Notes under the pieces: generated by a model
Databases searched by the model: none
Told to the model about the DNA's origin: nothing
What the model saw: the letters and a program-made list of their open reading frames with translations, nothing else
Shown: positions 23,530 to 31,037 of the stretch, in pieces
Numbering within the stretch: the stretch's first letter is position 1
How the letters are laid out: each line of letters opens with the position of its first letter
Position numbers and translations under genes: made by a program
From: Streptomyces prunicolor NBRC 13075
GTDB lineage: Bacteria > Actinomycetota > Actinomycetes > Streptomycetales > Streptomycetaceae
Length of the DNA: 42,860 nucleotides
Assembly: GCF_000367365.1 (NCBI RefSeq)
Contig: NZ_BARF01000122.1
Location: 1 to 42,860, forward strand
Direction: 5' to 3'

Positions 23530-23919
23530 ATGAGGCCAAGTAACGCGCATCCACCCACGGCCGAAGACAGGGATCGGCTCCCGCCGGACATCGAGACGAT
23601 GCGCGTGACCGCCGACCGACTGTTGGATCCGGACGCCGCCCCTGGTGTTCTCCCACCGAGCGCCGCCGAGTTGGACACCCTCATCCAACTGATGCGCGGG
23701 CAACTGGAATTGCTGATCCCCGACATCCAGAGAGTGACTGGCGAGCACCCCAAGAACGTCGCGCATTACTGCGCCTTGGCATGCGTCGGGGAGGCGCGGG
23801 AGAGGCTGCGCCTTGAGCCGGGTTCAGGGCGGGACAGAGCGGTCGCCTACGCGAGACGTCTGGCCCGCGTCCTGAACGCCTTGTGCGATCACTACGAGAA
23901 CATCGGCATTCGCTCGTGA
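23530..23919 (+). CDS. DUF6415 family protein
   Basis: This 129-aa helical, soluble protein carries a variable N-terminus (1-22), then MRVTADRLL and two helical blocks, including ELDTLIQLMRGQLELLIPDIQ and YCALACVGEARERL, and the ending RRLARVLNALCDHYE. This is the DUF6415 pattern, annotated by some as natural-product-biosynthesis related but with no shown activity. The start at 23530 follows a strong GAGGAG at seven bases. It is divergent from the DUF6879/XRE cluster across a dyad-rich 230-bp region and shares control with it in my reading. DUF6415 genes commonly sit beside XRE/DUF5753 genes in Streptomyces. Confidence 0.85.
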   Translation: MRPSNAHPPTAEDRDRLPPDIETMRVTADRLLDPDAAPGVLPPSAAELDTLIQLMRGQLELLIPDIQRVTGEHPKNVAHYCALACVGEARERLRLEPGSGRDRAVAYARRLARVLNALCDHYENIGIRS

Positions 23920-23980
23920 TCACAGGGCTCGGCTCACACCGTGGACGGTGCCGCCTGTCCCCGCCGCCTGCCGTCTGGTG

Positions 23981-24502
23981 TCACTCGCAGGCGACCCCGT
24001 CCCCATCCCGGTCCAGATGGGAGTCGTAGCCGGGGTCGCCCCTGTGCAGGGGCGTGACGCCGGCGGCGCGGGCGGCGGTGCAGTTCGTGTAATAGGTGCT
24101 GCCGCCGCCGGAGTTGGTGTCGTCGGAACCAGAGCCGGAACCAGAACCCGAACCTGAACCTGAACCGGAGTCGCTGCCCGCGGCGGCCGCGGCGGTGACC
24201 GTCTTCGTGACCTTGACGGTCTTCGTCGCGGTCACTGTTGGGGCGGGTGCCGGGGCCGCCGTCTCCGTCGTGGTCGCCGTGACGGTCATCGTCGGCTGGG
24301 GCTTGGCCGCCGCGGGCTTCGCGTCGGCCGTCGTGTCGGTCTTCGTGTCCTGGCCGGAGGCGCCGATACCCGCGCCGAGGAAGAGGGCCAGGGCGAGGGC
24401 GGGGAGTACGTAGCGTTTGCGGGCCCAGCGGGGTGCGGGGCGGACGGGCTGGAACGGCGGCTGGGGTTGGGGCATGGGTGGTGTGGCGTACGGGTGCGTC
24501 AT
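23981..24502 (-). CDS. Excalibur-domain surface protein
   Basis: This 173-aa protein has a Pro-rich cytosolic N-terminus, one membrane anchor (YVLPALALALFLGAGIGA, about 31-48), a Thr/Ala/Pro-rich stalk, a Ser-Gly repeat linker near 115-130 and a C-terminal excalibur calcium-binding domain of about 37 aa (YYTNCTAARAAG to DRDGDGVACE). Excalibur domains have a DxDxDGxxCE calcium site and occur on surface proteins of Gram-positive bacteria. It is oriented with the domain outside the cell. Start 24502 is backed by GGGGGACGAG; the longer frame from 24529 is less likely. The Ser-Gly linker is coded by a short GGTTCx hexamer repeat prone to length change. Confidence 0.9.
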   Translation of the reverse strand: MTHPYATPPMPQPQPPFQPVRPAPRWARKRYVLPALALALFLGAGIGASGQDTKTDTTADAKPAAAKPQPTMTVTATTTETAAPAPAPTVTATKTVKVTKTVTAAAAAGSDSGSGSGSGSGSGSGSDDTNSGGGSTYYTNCTAARAAGVTPLHRGDPGYDSHLDRDGDGVACE

Positions 24503-24686
24503 CTCGTCCCCCTGTGTCCGGTGAGACATGGACCGTATTGCCCCGGTGAGGGCGGTGAAGGAAGAGTGACCATCTCGTGATGGATATGTCGCTCGGTGCG
24601 AGCGGAGCGGTGGCGGGTCGGCTCTCGTACGCTGAGATCCCCACCGCTCGCCGACGCTTGTCCACGCTCACCGAGGGAGCCCGCTC

Positions 24687-25613
24687 ATGTCCGGCTGGAA
24701 CGAGAAGGCCATCCCCGACCAGCGCGGCCGGGTCGCCGTCGTCACCGGAGCCAACAGCGGGCTCGGCTACGTCACCGCGCGCGAGCTGGCCCGCAAGGGC
24801 GCCAGGGTCGTGCTCGCCTGCCGGAGCGAGGCGCGGGGGAGTGCGGCAGCCGACCGGATCGTGGCCGAAGTGCCCGGCGCCGAGGCGCAGTTCGGGCGGC
24901 TGGATCTCGGGGACCTCGCGTCCGTACGGGAGTTCGCGGACACCTTCCCCTACGAGCGGCTCGATCTGCTCGTCAACAACGCCGGCGTCATGGCGATGCC
25001 GTACGGCACGACGGTGGACGGGTTCGAGACGCAGTTCGGGGTCAATCACCTGGGGCACTTCGCGCTCACCGGGCTGCTGCTGCCCGCGCTGCTCGACGCG
25101 CCCGACGCGCGGATCGTCACGCTCTCCAGCTTTATGCACCTGCTCGCCAACATCGACATCGACGACCTCAACAGCGAGCGCCGGTACAGCCGTTGGACCG
25201 CGTACTCCCGTTCCAAGACCGCCAACCTGCTCTTCACGCACGAGCTGGCGCGGCGGCTCGCGGCGGCCGGTTCGGGGGTGGTCGCGACCGCCGCCCACCC
25301 CGGGTACGCCGCCACCAACCTCCAGACCGCCGGGCCGCAGGCGGAGGGGCGGAAGGGCGCCGAGCGGTTCATGGAGGTCGGCAACCGGGTCTTCGCCCAG
25401 TCGGCGGAAGCCGGCGCGCTGCCCTCCCTCTACGCCGCCACCGCCCCCGACGTACGCCCTGATTCGTTCTTCGGCCCCCGTGTCGCCATGTGGCGCGGGG
25501 CGCCGGCGCCGTCCTGGCGGGCGCCTTGGACTCTCAACGACCCGATGGGGCAACGCCTTTGGGCTGCCTCGGAGGCGTTGACGGGAGTCGTGTACGACCA
25601 ACTCAAGGCGTGA
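24687..25613 (+). CDS. Short-chain dehydrogenase/reductase (retinol dehydrogenase-like)
   Basis: This 308-aa cytosolic NAD(P)-dependent oxidoreductase has TGANSGLG (20-27) as cofactor loop and Arg46 in CRSEARG, pointing to NADP(H) preference. NNAG is at 97-100, and Ser147/148, Tyr173 and Lys177 (YSRSK) are the catalytic residues. It belongs to the larger SDRs related to WW-domain oxidoreductase and retinol dehydrogenases, not to the 250-aa FabG group. The C-terminus (PDSFFGPR to GQRLWAASE) is typical. A GAGGGAG ribosome site precedes the ATG. It is convergent with the next SDR gene, so the two are not one operon. Substrate unknown. Confidence 0.93.
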   Translation: MSGWNEKAIPDQRGRVAVVTGANSGLGYVTARELARKGARVVLACRSEARGSAAADRIVAEVPGAEAQFGRLDLGDLASVREFADTFPYERLDLLVNNAGVMAMPYGTTVDGFETQFGVNHLGHFALTGLLLPALLDAPDARIVTLSSFMHLLANIDIDDLNSERRYSRWTAYSRSKTANLLFTHELARRLAAAGSGVVATAAHPGYAATNLQTAGPQAEGRKGAERFMEVGNRVFAQSAEAGALPSLYAATAPDVRPDSFFGPRVAMWRGAPAPSWRAPWTLNDPMGQRLWAASEALTGVVYDQLKA

Positions 25614-25666
25614 GCGGTCGAGTTACCGGTATTCAAGCCAGGCCCCAGGCCCCAGGCCCCTGAGCC

Positions 25667-26440
25667 TCACGCCGTCGCGCCGCTGTCCACCACCAGGTCC
25701 GTGCCCACCACCGACGACGCGTCGTCCGAGGCCAAGTAGAGGACGGCGGCGGCCACTTCGGACGTGGCGGAGATACGGCCCAGGGGGAGCGTGACCCGTA
25801 CCCGTTCGGCGCGGTCGGCCTCCGTCTCGCCGGGGCGCAGGGACATGGGGGTGTCGGTCGCGCCGGGACTGACCACGTTGATACGGACGCCCTCGCGGAT
25901 GTGGTCCACGGCGGCACCCTTGCTCAACACGGCGACAGCCGCCTTGGACGCGGCGTAGGCGGCGGCACCGGGGCTGCTGGTGTGGATGCCGAAGGTCGAC
26001 GCCACGTTCACGATCGCGCCGCCGGAGGGCTGGGTGCGCATCTGCCGGATCTCGGCCTGGAGGGCGAGGAAGACACCGGTCACGTTGATGTCGAGCTGCG
26101 TGCGCCAGTCCTCCTCGGTGAGGTCGGCGAGGGGCTGTCCACCCCGGAAGATCCCCGCGTTGTTGACGGCCACGTCGAGTGAGCCGTATCGGTCGACGGC
26201 TGCCTGTACCAGGGCGTGGGCGTCAACTGCCTTTGAAACATCGGCTGTTACCGCGAAGGCCTTCCCGCCCTCGGCCCCGTCCTCGATCAACGCGACGGTC
26301 TCGTCCAGCGGTTCGCGTCGCCGCCCTGCTACGACGACGTTCGCCCCCTCGGCCGCGAACGCCAGGGCGATCGCCCGTCCGATGCCGGACCCGGCACCGG
26401 TGACGATGGCGGTCCTGCCGGTAAAGCGGGTGCTGGTCAT
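25667..26440 (-). CDS. Classical SDR oxidoreductase (FabG-like)
   Basis: This 257-aa classical SDR has the cofactor loop TGAGSGIG (14-21), NNAG (93-96), catalytic Ser148, Tyr162 and Lys166 (YAASK), and a usual C-terminal GxxxxVDSG end. Arg40-Arg42 after the second strand favours NADP(H). It is cytosolic and tetrameric in known relatives. An AAGGGGAG ribosome site lies just upstream. Its promoter region carries the palindrome ACTGA-N5-TCAGT (26458-26472), which shares TTCTTGACTGA with the promoter of the TetR gene next door, so it is most likely the target of that repressor. This is a typical repressor plus detoxifying oxidoreductase pair. Confidence 0.93.
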   Translation of the reverse strand: MTSTRFTGRTAIVTGAGSGIGRAIALAFAAEGANVVVAGRRREPLDETVALIEDGAEGGKAFAVTADVSKAVDAHALVQAAVDRYGSLDVAVNNAGIFRGGQPLADLTEEDWRTQLDINVTGVFLALQAEIRQMRTQPSGGAIVNVASTFGIHTSSPGAAAYAASKAAVAVLSKGAAVDHIREGVRINVVSPGATDTPMSLRPGETEADRAERVRVTLPLGRISATSEVAAAVLYLASDDASSVVGTDLVVDSGATA

Positions 26441-26451
26441 GATCTCCCCTT

Positions 26452-26472
26452 TTCTTGACTGATCGGTTCAGT
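26452..26472. promoter_or_regulatory. TetR operator in front of the SDR gene
   Basis: ACTGA (26458-26462) and TCAGT (26468-26472) form a 5-5-5 dyad. The string TTCTTGACTGA (26452-26462) recurs exactly, on the other strand, in the promoter of the neighbouring TetR gene (27145-27155). A shared operator is the simplest reading. Confidence 0.75.
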
Positions 26473-26530
26473 ATGAGGGCGCGGGAACATGGCTCAGAAG
26501 GCAGGAAAGTGCCCTGAACGGAAGGGCGTC

Positions 26531-27115
26531 TCAGTCGAGCAACGTCAACGCCTGCTCCGCCGCATCCCGCACCCGAGCCGGGTCCCCGGACGCCCTGCCG
26601 ACCACCCGCAACCCCTGCATCAGCACCAGCAGCATGCGCGCCAGGGCGAGCGGATCGCGGTCGGCGGGCAACTCGCCCTGTGCCTGCGCCCGCACCAACG
26701 CCGAGCGCAACACCGCCTCCAACTGGTCCCAGTTGCGCTCGACCAGCCGGGTCGCGGCCGTGTCGTGCGGGGCGAGTTCGGCCGCCGTGTTGGTCACCAT
26801 GCAGCCCAGCGGCCGTAGTTGCTCGTCCGCCGCCTCGGCCGCGTACCGCCGTACGATCGCTCGCACGGGCGGCAGCGCGGGCCCCGGCTGGGACAACTCC
26901 CGCACCATCGGGGTGAGTCCGGACCGGTCGTAGCTCTCCAGTGCCTTCAGGTACAGGTCGTGCTTGTTGCCGAAGGTCGCGTAGATGCTGGCCCGGCCGA
27001 TGCCGAGGTGCTCGACGAGGTCGGACATCGACGTCGCCTCGTAGCCACGCCGCCAGAACAGCTCCAGGGCTGCCCGCAGCGCGGCCTCGGGATCGAACTC
27101 CTTGGTCCTGGACAT
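26531..27115 (-). CDS. TetR family regulator (AcrR-like)
   Basis: This 194-aa repressor has an N-terminal helix-turn-helix near 10-50 with GYEATSMSDLVEHLGIGRASIYATFGNK, a recognition helix typical of the group that senses toxic small molecules. Its C-terminal domain includes PLGCMVTNTAAEL, a stretch common in TetR proteins that control SDR or NADPH oxidoreductase genes. It is tandem with the SDR gene, 90 bp upstream on the same strand. Its promoter has TTGACT and TAGACT boxes ending seven bases before the ATG, so the mRNA is probably leaderless, and no ribosome site is present. The operator lies between the boxes, so it should repress itself. Confidence 0.92.
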   Translation of the reverse strand: MSRTKEFDPEAALRAALELFWRRGYEATSMSDLVEHLGIGRASIYATFGNKHDLYLKALESYDRSGLTPMVRELSQPGPALPPVRAIVRRYAAEAADEQLRPLGCMVTNTAAELAPHDTAATRLVERNWDQLEAVLRSALVRAQAQGELPADRDPLALARMLLVLMQGLRVVGRASGDPARVRDAAEQALTLLD

Positions 27116-27122
27116 GCCCGAC

Positions 27123-27155
27123 AGTCTAGGTTTATCGAGAACGGTCAGTCAAGAA
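27123..27155 (-). promoter_or_regulatory. TetR gene promoter with internal operator
   Basis: On the minus strand, TTGACT (27152-27147) and TAGACT (27128-27123) are separated by 18 bp. The expected start of transcription falls at or next to the ATG at 27115, giving a leaderless mRNA. The spacer contains the half-site TTGACTGACCG shared with the SDR promoter. Confidence 0.75.
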
Positions 27156-27184
27156 TGCCCACCCGTGCGCAGGGACCCGTTCAG

Positions 27185-28324
27185 TCACGCGAACTCCGGG
27201 ATCAGCTCGCCCACCCGCCGGATGCTGTCCATCACTCGCTCATGCGGAATCGCCCCCACCTGCTGGAAGCACATCAGCCGGTCGATGCCCGCGTCCGCGT
27301 ACGCCCGCAGCTTCTTCCGGCAGGTGTCGGGGCTGCCGACGATCAAGGAGTCCTGCGCCATCAGCGCCTCGAACAGCTCGTCCTCCGGGACGGTTTCGCC
27401 CTGGAGGATGCGGCCGATGGCCAGTTGGGCCGCGTTCGGGGCCGTGTCGACCTCGTCGCGCAGGAACGCGCCGGTCAGGCCGCCGCCGGCCGGGTCGGCC
27501 AGGATGCCCTGCTGGATCGTCATCGTCTCGACGAACGCGTCCGCCGCCTCGAAGAAGGTGAGCGCCCGGGCGGTGTACCAGGCCGCCGCCGCTGCGGCAC
27601 CCGACCGCAGCGCCTCCTCGTCGGTCTCGGCGCAGTGGACGAACGTGAAGAAGGCGATCTGGTCGTTGACGAAGGCTCCGGCGGGCTGTTCGCAGTTGGC
27701 TACGGCGTCCCGGTACAGCTCGACCAGCCTCGCCACCCGGGTCAGCGGCTCCCAGAGGGTGGTGCCCAGGACGCCCACTCCACGCCGGCCCGCCTCCTCG
27801 AACGACGCCGGGCTGGAGGCCGCCTGCCACAGGGGAGGGTGCGGCTGTTGGAGGGGTGCGGGGACGAGTGGCTGGTCTCCGGCGCCCGTCCACAAGCGGG
27901 GTATCTCCTCGAAGGCCCGCTGGGTCTGGGCCCGCGCGCCCGCAGGGTCCACGCCGAACATGCGCCACTCCGGCGCCGTGGAACGGGTCAGGCCCAGTTC
28001 CACCCGGCCCCCGCTCAACTGGTCCAGCCAGGCGGCCCGTTCGGCGACCCGCCTCGGGTGGTTGATCTCGGCCGGCGCCAGCACCGCCGCGTGCCCGAGC
28101 CGGATCCGGGACGTGCGCTGCGACAGCGCCGCCAGCAGCAGCTCCGGCGCCGAGCTGAGGCTGAACTCCGCCGCGCCGTGGTGCTCCACCTGCCACCAGC
28201 AGTCGTACCCGAACTCGTCGGCGAGCACGGCCTGTTCGACCGCCTCCGTGATCCGCCGGTGTTCGTGGTCCTCGGTCGCCCACGGCCTGGGGTCCTGGAT
28301 CTCGCTGAACATGTCGAGCTTCAC
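27185..28324 (-). CDS. Luciferase-like (LLM class) flavin-dependent monooxygenase
   Basis: This roughly 379-aa protein adopts the bacterial-luciferase TIM barrel and should use reduced flavin (FMNH2 or F420) supplied by a partner reductase. Family strings are the N-terminal VKLDMFSEIQ, WWQVEHHG (luciferase-type E-H-H), SQRTSRIRLGHAAVL, LDQLSGGRVELGLTRS and the closing VGSPDTCRKKLRAYADAG. Length and order are normal for the LLM group near alkanal monooxygenases. The start is a GTG at 28324; the upstream reach to 28375 would overlap the operator-like site. A LacI-type site lies 36 bp upstream. Substrate unknown; flanking genes give no pathway. Confidence 0.9.
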   Translation of the reverse strand: MKLDMFSEIQDPRPWATEDHEHRRITEAVEQAVLADEFGYDCWWQVEHHGAAEFSLSSAPELLLAALSQRTSRIRLGHAAVLAPAEINHPRRVAERAAWLDQLSGGRVELGLTRSTAPEWRMFGVDPAGARAQTQRAFEEIPRLWTGAGDQPLVPAPLQQPHPPLWQAASSPASFEEAGRRGVGVLGTTLWEPLTRVARLVELYRDAVANCEQPAGAFVNDQIAFFTFVHCAETDEEALRSGAAAAAAWYTARALTFFEAADAFVETMTIQQGILADPAGGGLTGAFLRDEVDTAPNAAQLAIGRILQGETVPEDELFEALMAQDSLIVGSPDTCRKKLRAYADAGIDRLMCFQQVGAIPHERVMDSIRRVGELIPEFA

Positions 28325-28359
28325 GTGCCGAACTGCCCTTCTCTCCGGCCGACTTGTGA

Positions 28360-28374
28360 TGGGAAGCGCTCCCA
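28360..28374. promoter_or_regulatory. LacI/CebR-like operator with one extra base
   Basis: TGGGAAGCGCTCCCA (28360-28374) differs from the Streptomyces CebR-type site TGGGAGCGCTCCCA by one inserted A. It lies 36-50 bp before the monooxygenase start. A LacI-family repressor could bind, but the odd spacing weakens the call. Confidence 0.5.
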
Positions 28375-28445
28375 CGCGGCCGGATCAGATTGTCAGGGAA
28401 GTGTGTTACGGGCGTGACGTCCCGCTGTGAGGCTCATGTGCAGGT

Positions 28446-28473
28446 GGGAGTGGTTCAGGGGGAGTGGTTCAGG
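28446..28473. repeat. Perfect 14-bp tandem duplication
   Basis: GGGAGTGGTTCAGG occurs twice, 28446-28459 and 28460-28473. The second copy contains the LysR stop codon (28469-28471), so a LysR variant without the duplication could keep the same end. Likely replication slippage. Confidence 0.85.
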
Positions 28474-29380
28474 GCGAGCGGTCCCGCCGTAGTGACGTCA
28501 CCAGCAACTCGGTGAACTGTGTCGCCGACCAGGACGGCCGTCGCCCCGTCGCCGTCTGCACCTGCGCCTCGCGCTGCCGGAACACCGGGTGGTCCACGGG
28601 GATGTACGTCAAGCCCTCGGTCGCGGCGCTCTGCTCTATGTCGCCGAGGTCGCCGACGAGGGCGAGGCCGCCCCCGGCGCGTACGAACTCGTACTGCGGA
28701 GCGAGGCTGTCGCAGACCAGCGCCGGACGGACCGTGATCCCCTCCAACTGCGCCCCGATGTCGAAGAGTTCACGCTGACTCGTGCCCGGTGAGGCCAGGG
28801 CCAGCGGGTACGCGCACAGGTCGGCGAGGCCGATGCGGTCGCGGTCGGCGAGTTCGTGACCGAGGGGGACGATGGCGGCCACCGGGACCACGACCGCACA
28901 CTCGACGCGGACGTCGTGCTGCGGGCCCATCGTGTAGGTGACGGCGACGTCGGCGAGGCCCTCGACCACGCGGCGGGTCGCCTCCTGGCGGGCGACCACG
29001 TCCACGCGGAAGGCCACGTCGGGATGGGCGCACCGGAAGTCGGCGATCGCCCGTGGCACCAGCCGCCGCGCGAACCCCTCCGAACAGGCGACGGCGACAC
29101 TGCGCGCCTCCGCACCCCGTCCCGTCCTCAACTCCTCGACCAGCGTGGTCGATTCGGTCTCGGTACGGCGGGCGTGGGCCAGCAGTCGCGAGCCGGCCTC
29201 GGTCAGTGTCATCCCGCGCGGATGCCGGGCGAACAGCGGGACCCCGATGCCGGACTCCAGTTTCGCGACCTGCCTGCTGATCGCCGAGGGCGCGACGTTC
29301 AGGGCGTGCGCCGCCTCGGTCACCGATCCGGCGCGGGCGACCTCCAGGAAGTAGGCGAGGTTCACCGGCAGGAGTTGCAT
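28469..29380 (-). CDS. LysR family transcriptional regulator
   Basis: This 303-aa protein has the N-terminal winged helix at about 5-60 (NLAYFLEVARAGSVTEAAHALNVAPSAISRQVAKLE), the usual LysR DNA-binding end. A two-lobed periplasmic-binding-protein-like effector domain spans about 90-300. Start 29380 is chosen for AGGGGA at a proper distance; an ORF reaching 29452 runs through tandem repeats and a dyad and is not likely translated. It is divergent from the M20 peptidase gene, and a TGCGTT-N11-AACGCA dyad lies between them, fitting LysR control of the peptidase/transporter pair and itself. The effector could be the amino-acid-derived substrate of the peptidase. Confidence 0.93.
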   Translation of the reverse strand: MQLLPVNLAYFLEVARAGSVTEAAHALNVAPSAISRQVAKLESGIGVPLFARHPRGMTLTEAGSRLLAHARRTETESTTLVEELRTGRGAEARSVAVACSEGFARRLVPRAIADFRCAHPDVAFRVDVVARQEATRRVVEGLADVAVTYTMGPQHDVRVECAVVVPVAAIVPLGHELADRDRIGLADLCAYPLALASPGTSQRELFDIGAQLEGITVRPALVCDSLAPQYEFVRAGGGLALVGDLGDIEQSAATEGLTYIPVDHPVFRQREAQVQTATGRRPSWSATQFTELLVTSLRRDRSP

Positions 29381-29409
29381 GGGTCCCCTGTGATCAGACA
29401 TTCGGCCAG

Positions 29410-29439
29410 ACATTGCGTTGTCGAACATTGCGTTGCCGA
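29410..29439. repeat. 15-bp tandem repeat upstream of LysR
   Basis: ACATTGCGTTGTCGA (29410-29424) is repeated at 29425-29439 with one change (T to C). The second copy overlaps the left arm of the LysR dyad, so the two copies offer two half-sites, as expected for LysR recognition plus activation sites. Confidence 0.8.
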
Positions 29440-29451
29440 AAGTAGAACGCA
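29429..29451. promoter_or_regulatory. LysR-type dyad TGCGTT-N11-AACGCA
   Basis: TGCGTT (29429-29434) and AACGCA (29446-29451) are exact inverted repeats around 11 bases, the classical LysR T-N11-A architecture. It sits in the divergent gap between the LysR gene and the peptidase gene. Confidence 0.7.
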
Positions 29452-29558
29452 TCGCGTCACAAACGGCAATGGTCGCAGGCCCGGATCCGCCCTACTCTGC
29501 TGGGACGACGAGAGCGCGCCGCCCGCCCGACCGTTGCCCTCCCTGGAGAAATCTTCCC

Positions 29559-30959
29559 GTGATACCTGAGAAACTGGCCCGTAAAGCCGAGGAGTTCGTC
29601 GACTCCGGTGCCTTCTTCACCGAGCTGGCCGCCATGGTCGCGTACGCCACGGAGAGTTCCCGCCCCGAGGGCCGCCTTGCTATTGAGGCATACCTCGACG
29701 AGTTCCTGACCCCCGCGCTGACCGCCCTCGGCTGCGAGGTCACGCGCTACGACAACCCCGATCCGGCGGCCGGCCCCTTCCTGATCGGCACCCGTGTCGA
29801 GTCCCCCGACCTCCCGACCGTGCTCGTCTACGGCCACGCGGACGTCGTCGAGGGCCAGGCCGGCCGGTGGAGCGAGGGCCGCGACCCGTGGACACTGACC
29901 GCCGAGGGCGACCGCTGGTACGGACGCGGCGCCGCCGACAACAAGGGCCAGCACCTGGTCAACCTCGCCGCCCTCCGTCTACTCCTGGCCGACCACGGCT
30001 CGTTGGGCTTCAACCTGACCTTCCTGCTGGAGTCCGGCGAGGAGATCGGCTCACCCGGGCTCGCCGAATTCGCGGCGGAACACCGGGAGTTGCTGCGCGC
30101 GGACGTGCTCGTCGCCTCGGACGGTCCGCGCCTGGACGCCACGACACCGACGCTGTTCCTCGGCGCGCGCGGCGGCCTCGGGCTCCAGCTCACCGCCGAT
30201 CTACGGCCGGACGCCTACCACTCCGGCAACTGGGGCGGCCTGCTGCGCAACCCCGCGACCACCCTCGCCGGAGCCATCGCCACCCTGGTCGACGGCCACG
30301 GCCATATCCGCGTACCGGAGTTGCTGCCGCCCGCGATCCCGCCGGAGGTCCGCGAGGCACTCGCCGGTGTCACCGTCGCGGCCTCGCCCGGTGACCCGGT
30401 GCCGGACGAGGGCTGGGGCGAGCCCGAACTGTCCGCCGCCGAACGGCTCTACGCCTGGAACACCCTCGAGGTCCTCGCCCTCGGTGCCGCCGACGCCGAA
30501 CGGCCGGTCAACGCGATCCCGGGCAGCGCCCGCGCGGTCCTCCAACTCCGGTACGTCGTAGGCACCGACGCCGATCAGGCCGCCGACGCCGTCGCCCGGC
30601 ACCTGGCCGCACACGGGTACCCGATGGTCGACGTCCAGGTGCTCGGCAGTTTCGCCGCGAGCCGCACCCCGCTCGACGATCCGTGGGTGCGCTGGACCCG
30701 GACCACGCTGGAGGAGATCACGGGCGGCCCGATCGCCGTACTGCCCAACATCGGCGGCTCGCTGCCCAACGCCGTCTTCACCGACGTCCTCGGCCTGCCG
30801 ACCCTCTGGCTGCCGCATTCCTACCCCGGCTGCCTCCAACACGCCCCCGACGAACACCTGTTGGCGCAGATCGCCCGCGAGGGCCTGGTCCTGGCGGCGG
30901 GCCTGTTCCACACTCTGGGCCGTCCACCGGCGGACCGCCCGCTCCCCATCCACACGTAA
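29559..30959 (+). CDS. M20 family metallopeptidase
   Basis: This 466-aa dizinc peptidase or amidohydrolase of the M20 (dipeptidase/carboxypeptidase) family has a catalytic domain with His93 and Asp95 in YGHADVV, bridging Asp127 in GRGAADNKG, general base pair Glu161-Glu162 in ESGEEIGSPG, Asp188 in SDGP, and a C-terminal zinc His in PGCLQHAPDEH. The lid dimerisation domain is in the middle (about 200-330). It is cytosolic, with no signal peptide. The start is a GTG at 29559 with GGAG ten bases upstream. It is followed after 78 bp by an MHS transporter and is divergent from LysR; together this reads as uptake and hydrolysis of one peptide-like or acylated amino acid substrate. Confidence 0.93.
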   Translation: MIPEKLARKAEEFVDSGAFFTELAAMVAYATESSRPEGRLAIEAYLDEFLTPALTALGCEVTRYDNPDPAAGPFLIGTRVESPDLPTVLVYGHADVVEGQAGRWSEGRDPWTLTAEGDRWYGRGAADNKGQHLVNLAALRLLLADHGSLGFNLTFLLESGEEIGSPGLAEFAAEHRELLRADVLVASDGPRLDATTPTLFLGARGGLGLQLTADLRPDAYHSGNWGGLLRNPATTLAGAIATLVDGHGHIRVPELLPPAIPPEVREALAGVTVAASPGDPVPDEGWGEPELSAAERLYAWNTLEVLALGAADAERPVNAIPGSARAVLQLRYVVGTDADQAADAVARHLAAHGYPMVDVQVLGSFAASRTPLDDPWVRWTRTTLEEITGGPIAVLPNIGGSLPNAVFTDVLGLPTLWLPHSYPGCLQHAPDEHLLAQIAREGLVLAAGLFHTLGRPPADRPLPIHT

Positions 30960-31037
30960 CCCCGAAAGCCACCCCGAGTCTCGGCACCCGCGCCCCGTCC
31001 GGCACACCCTCCCCAACTCCCGCCGGAAGGACCCCCG

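Noticed and set aside
24115..24180. Microsatellite or CRISPR-like array
   Set aside because: The GGTTCx hexamers encode the Ser-Gly linker of the excalibur protein; no spacers.
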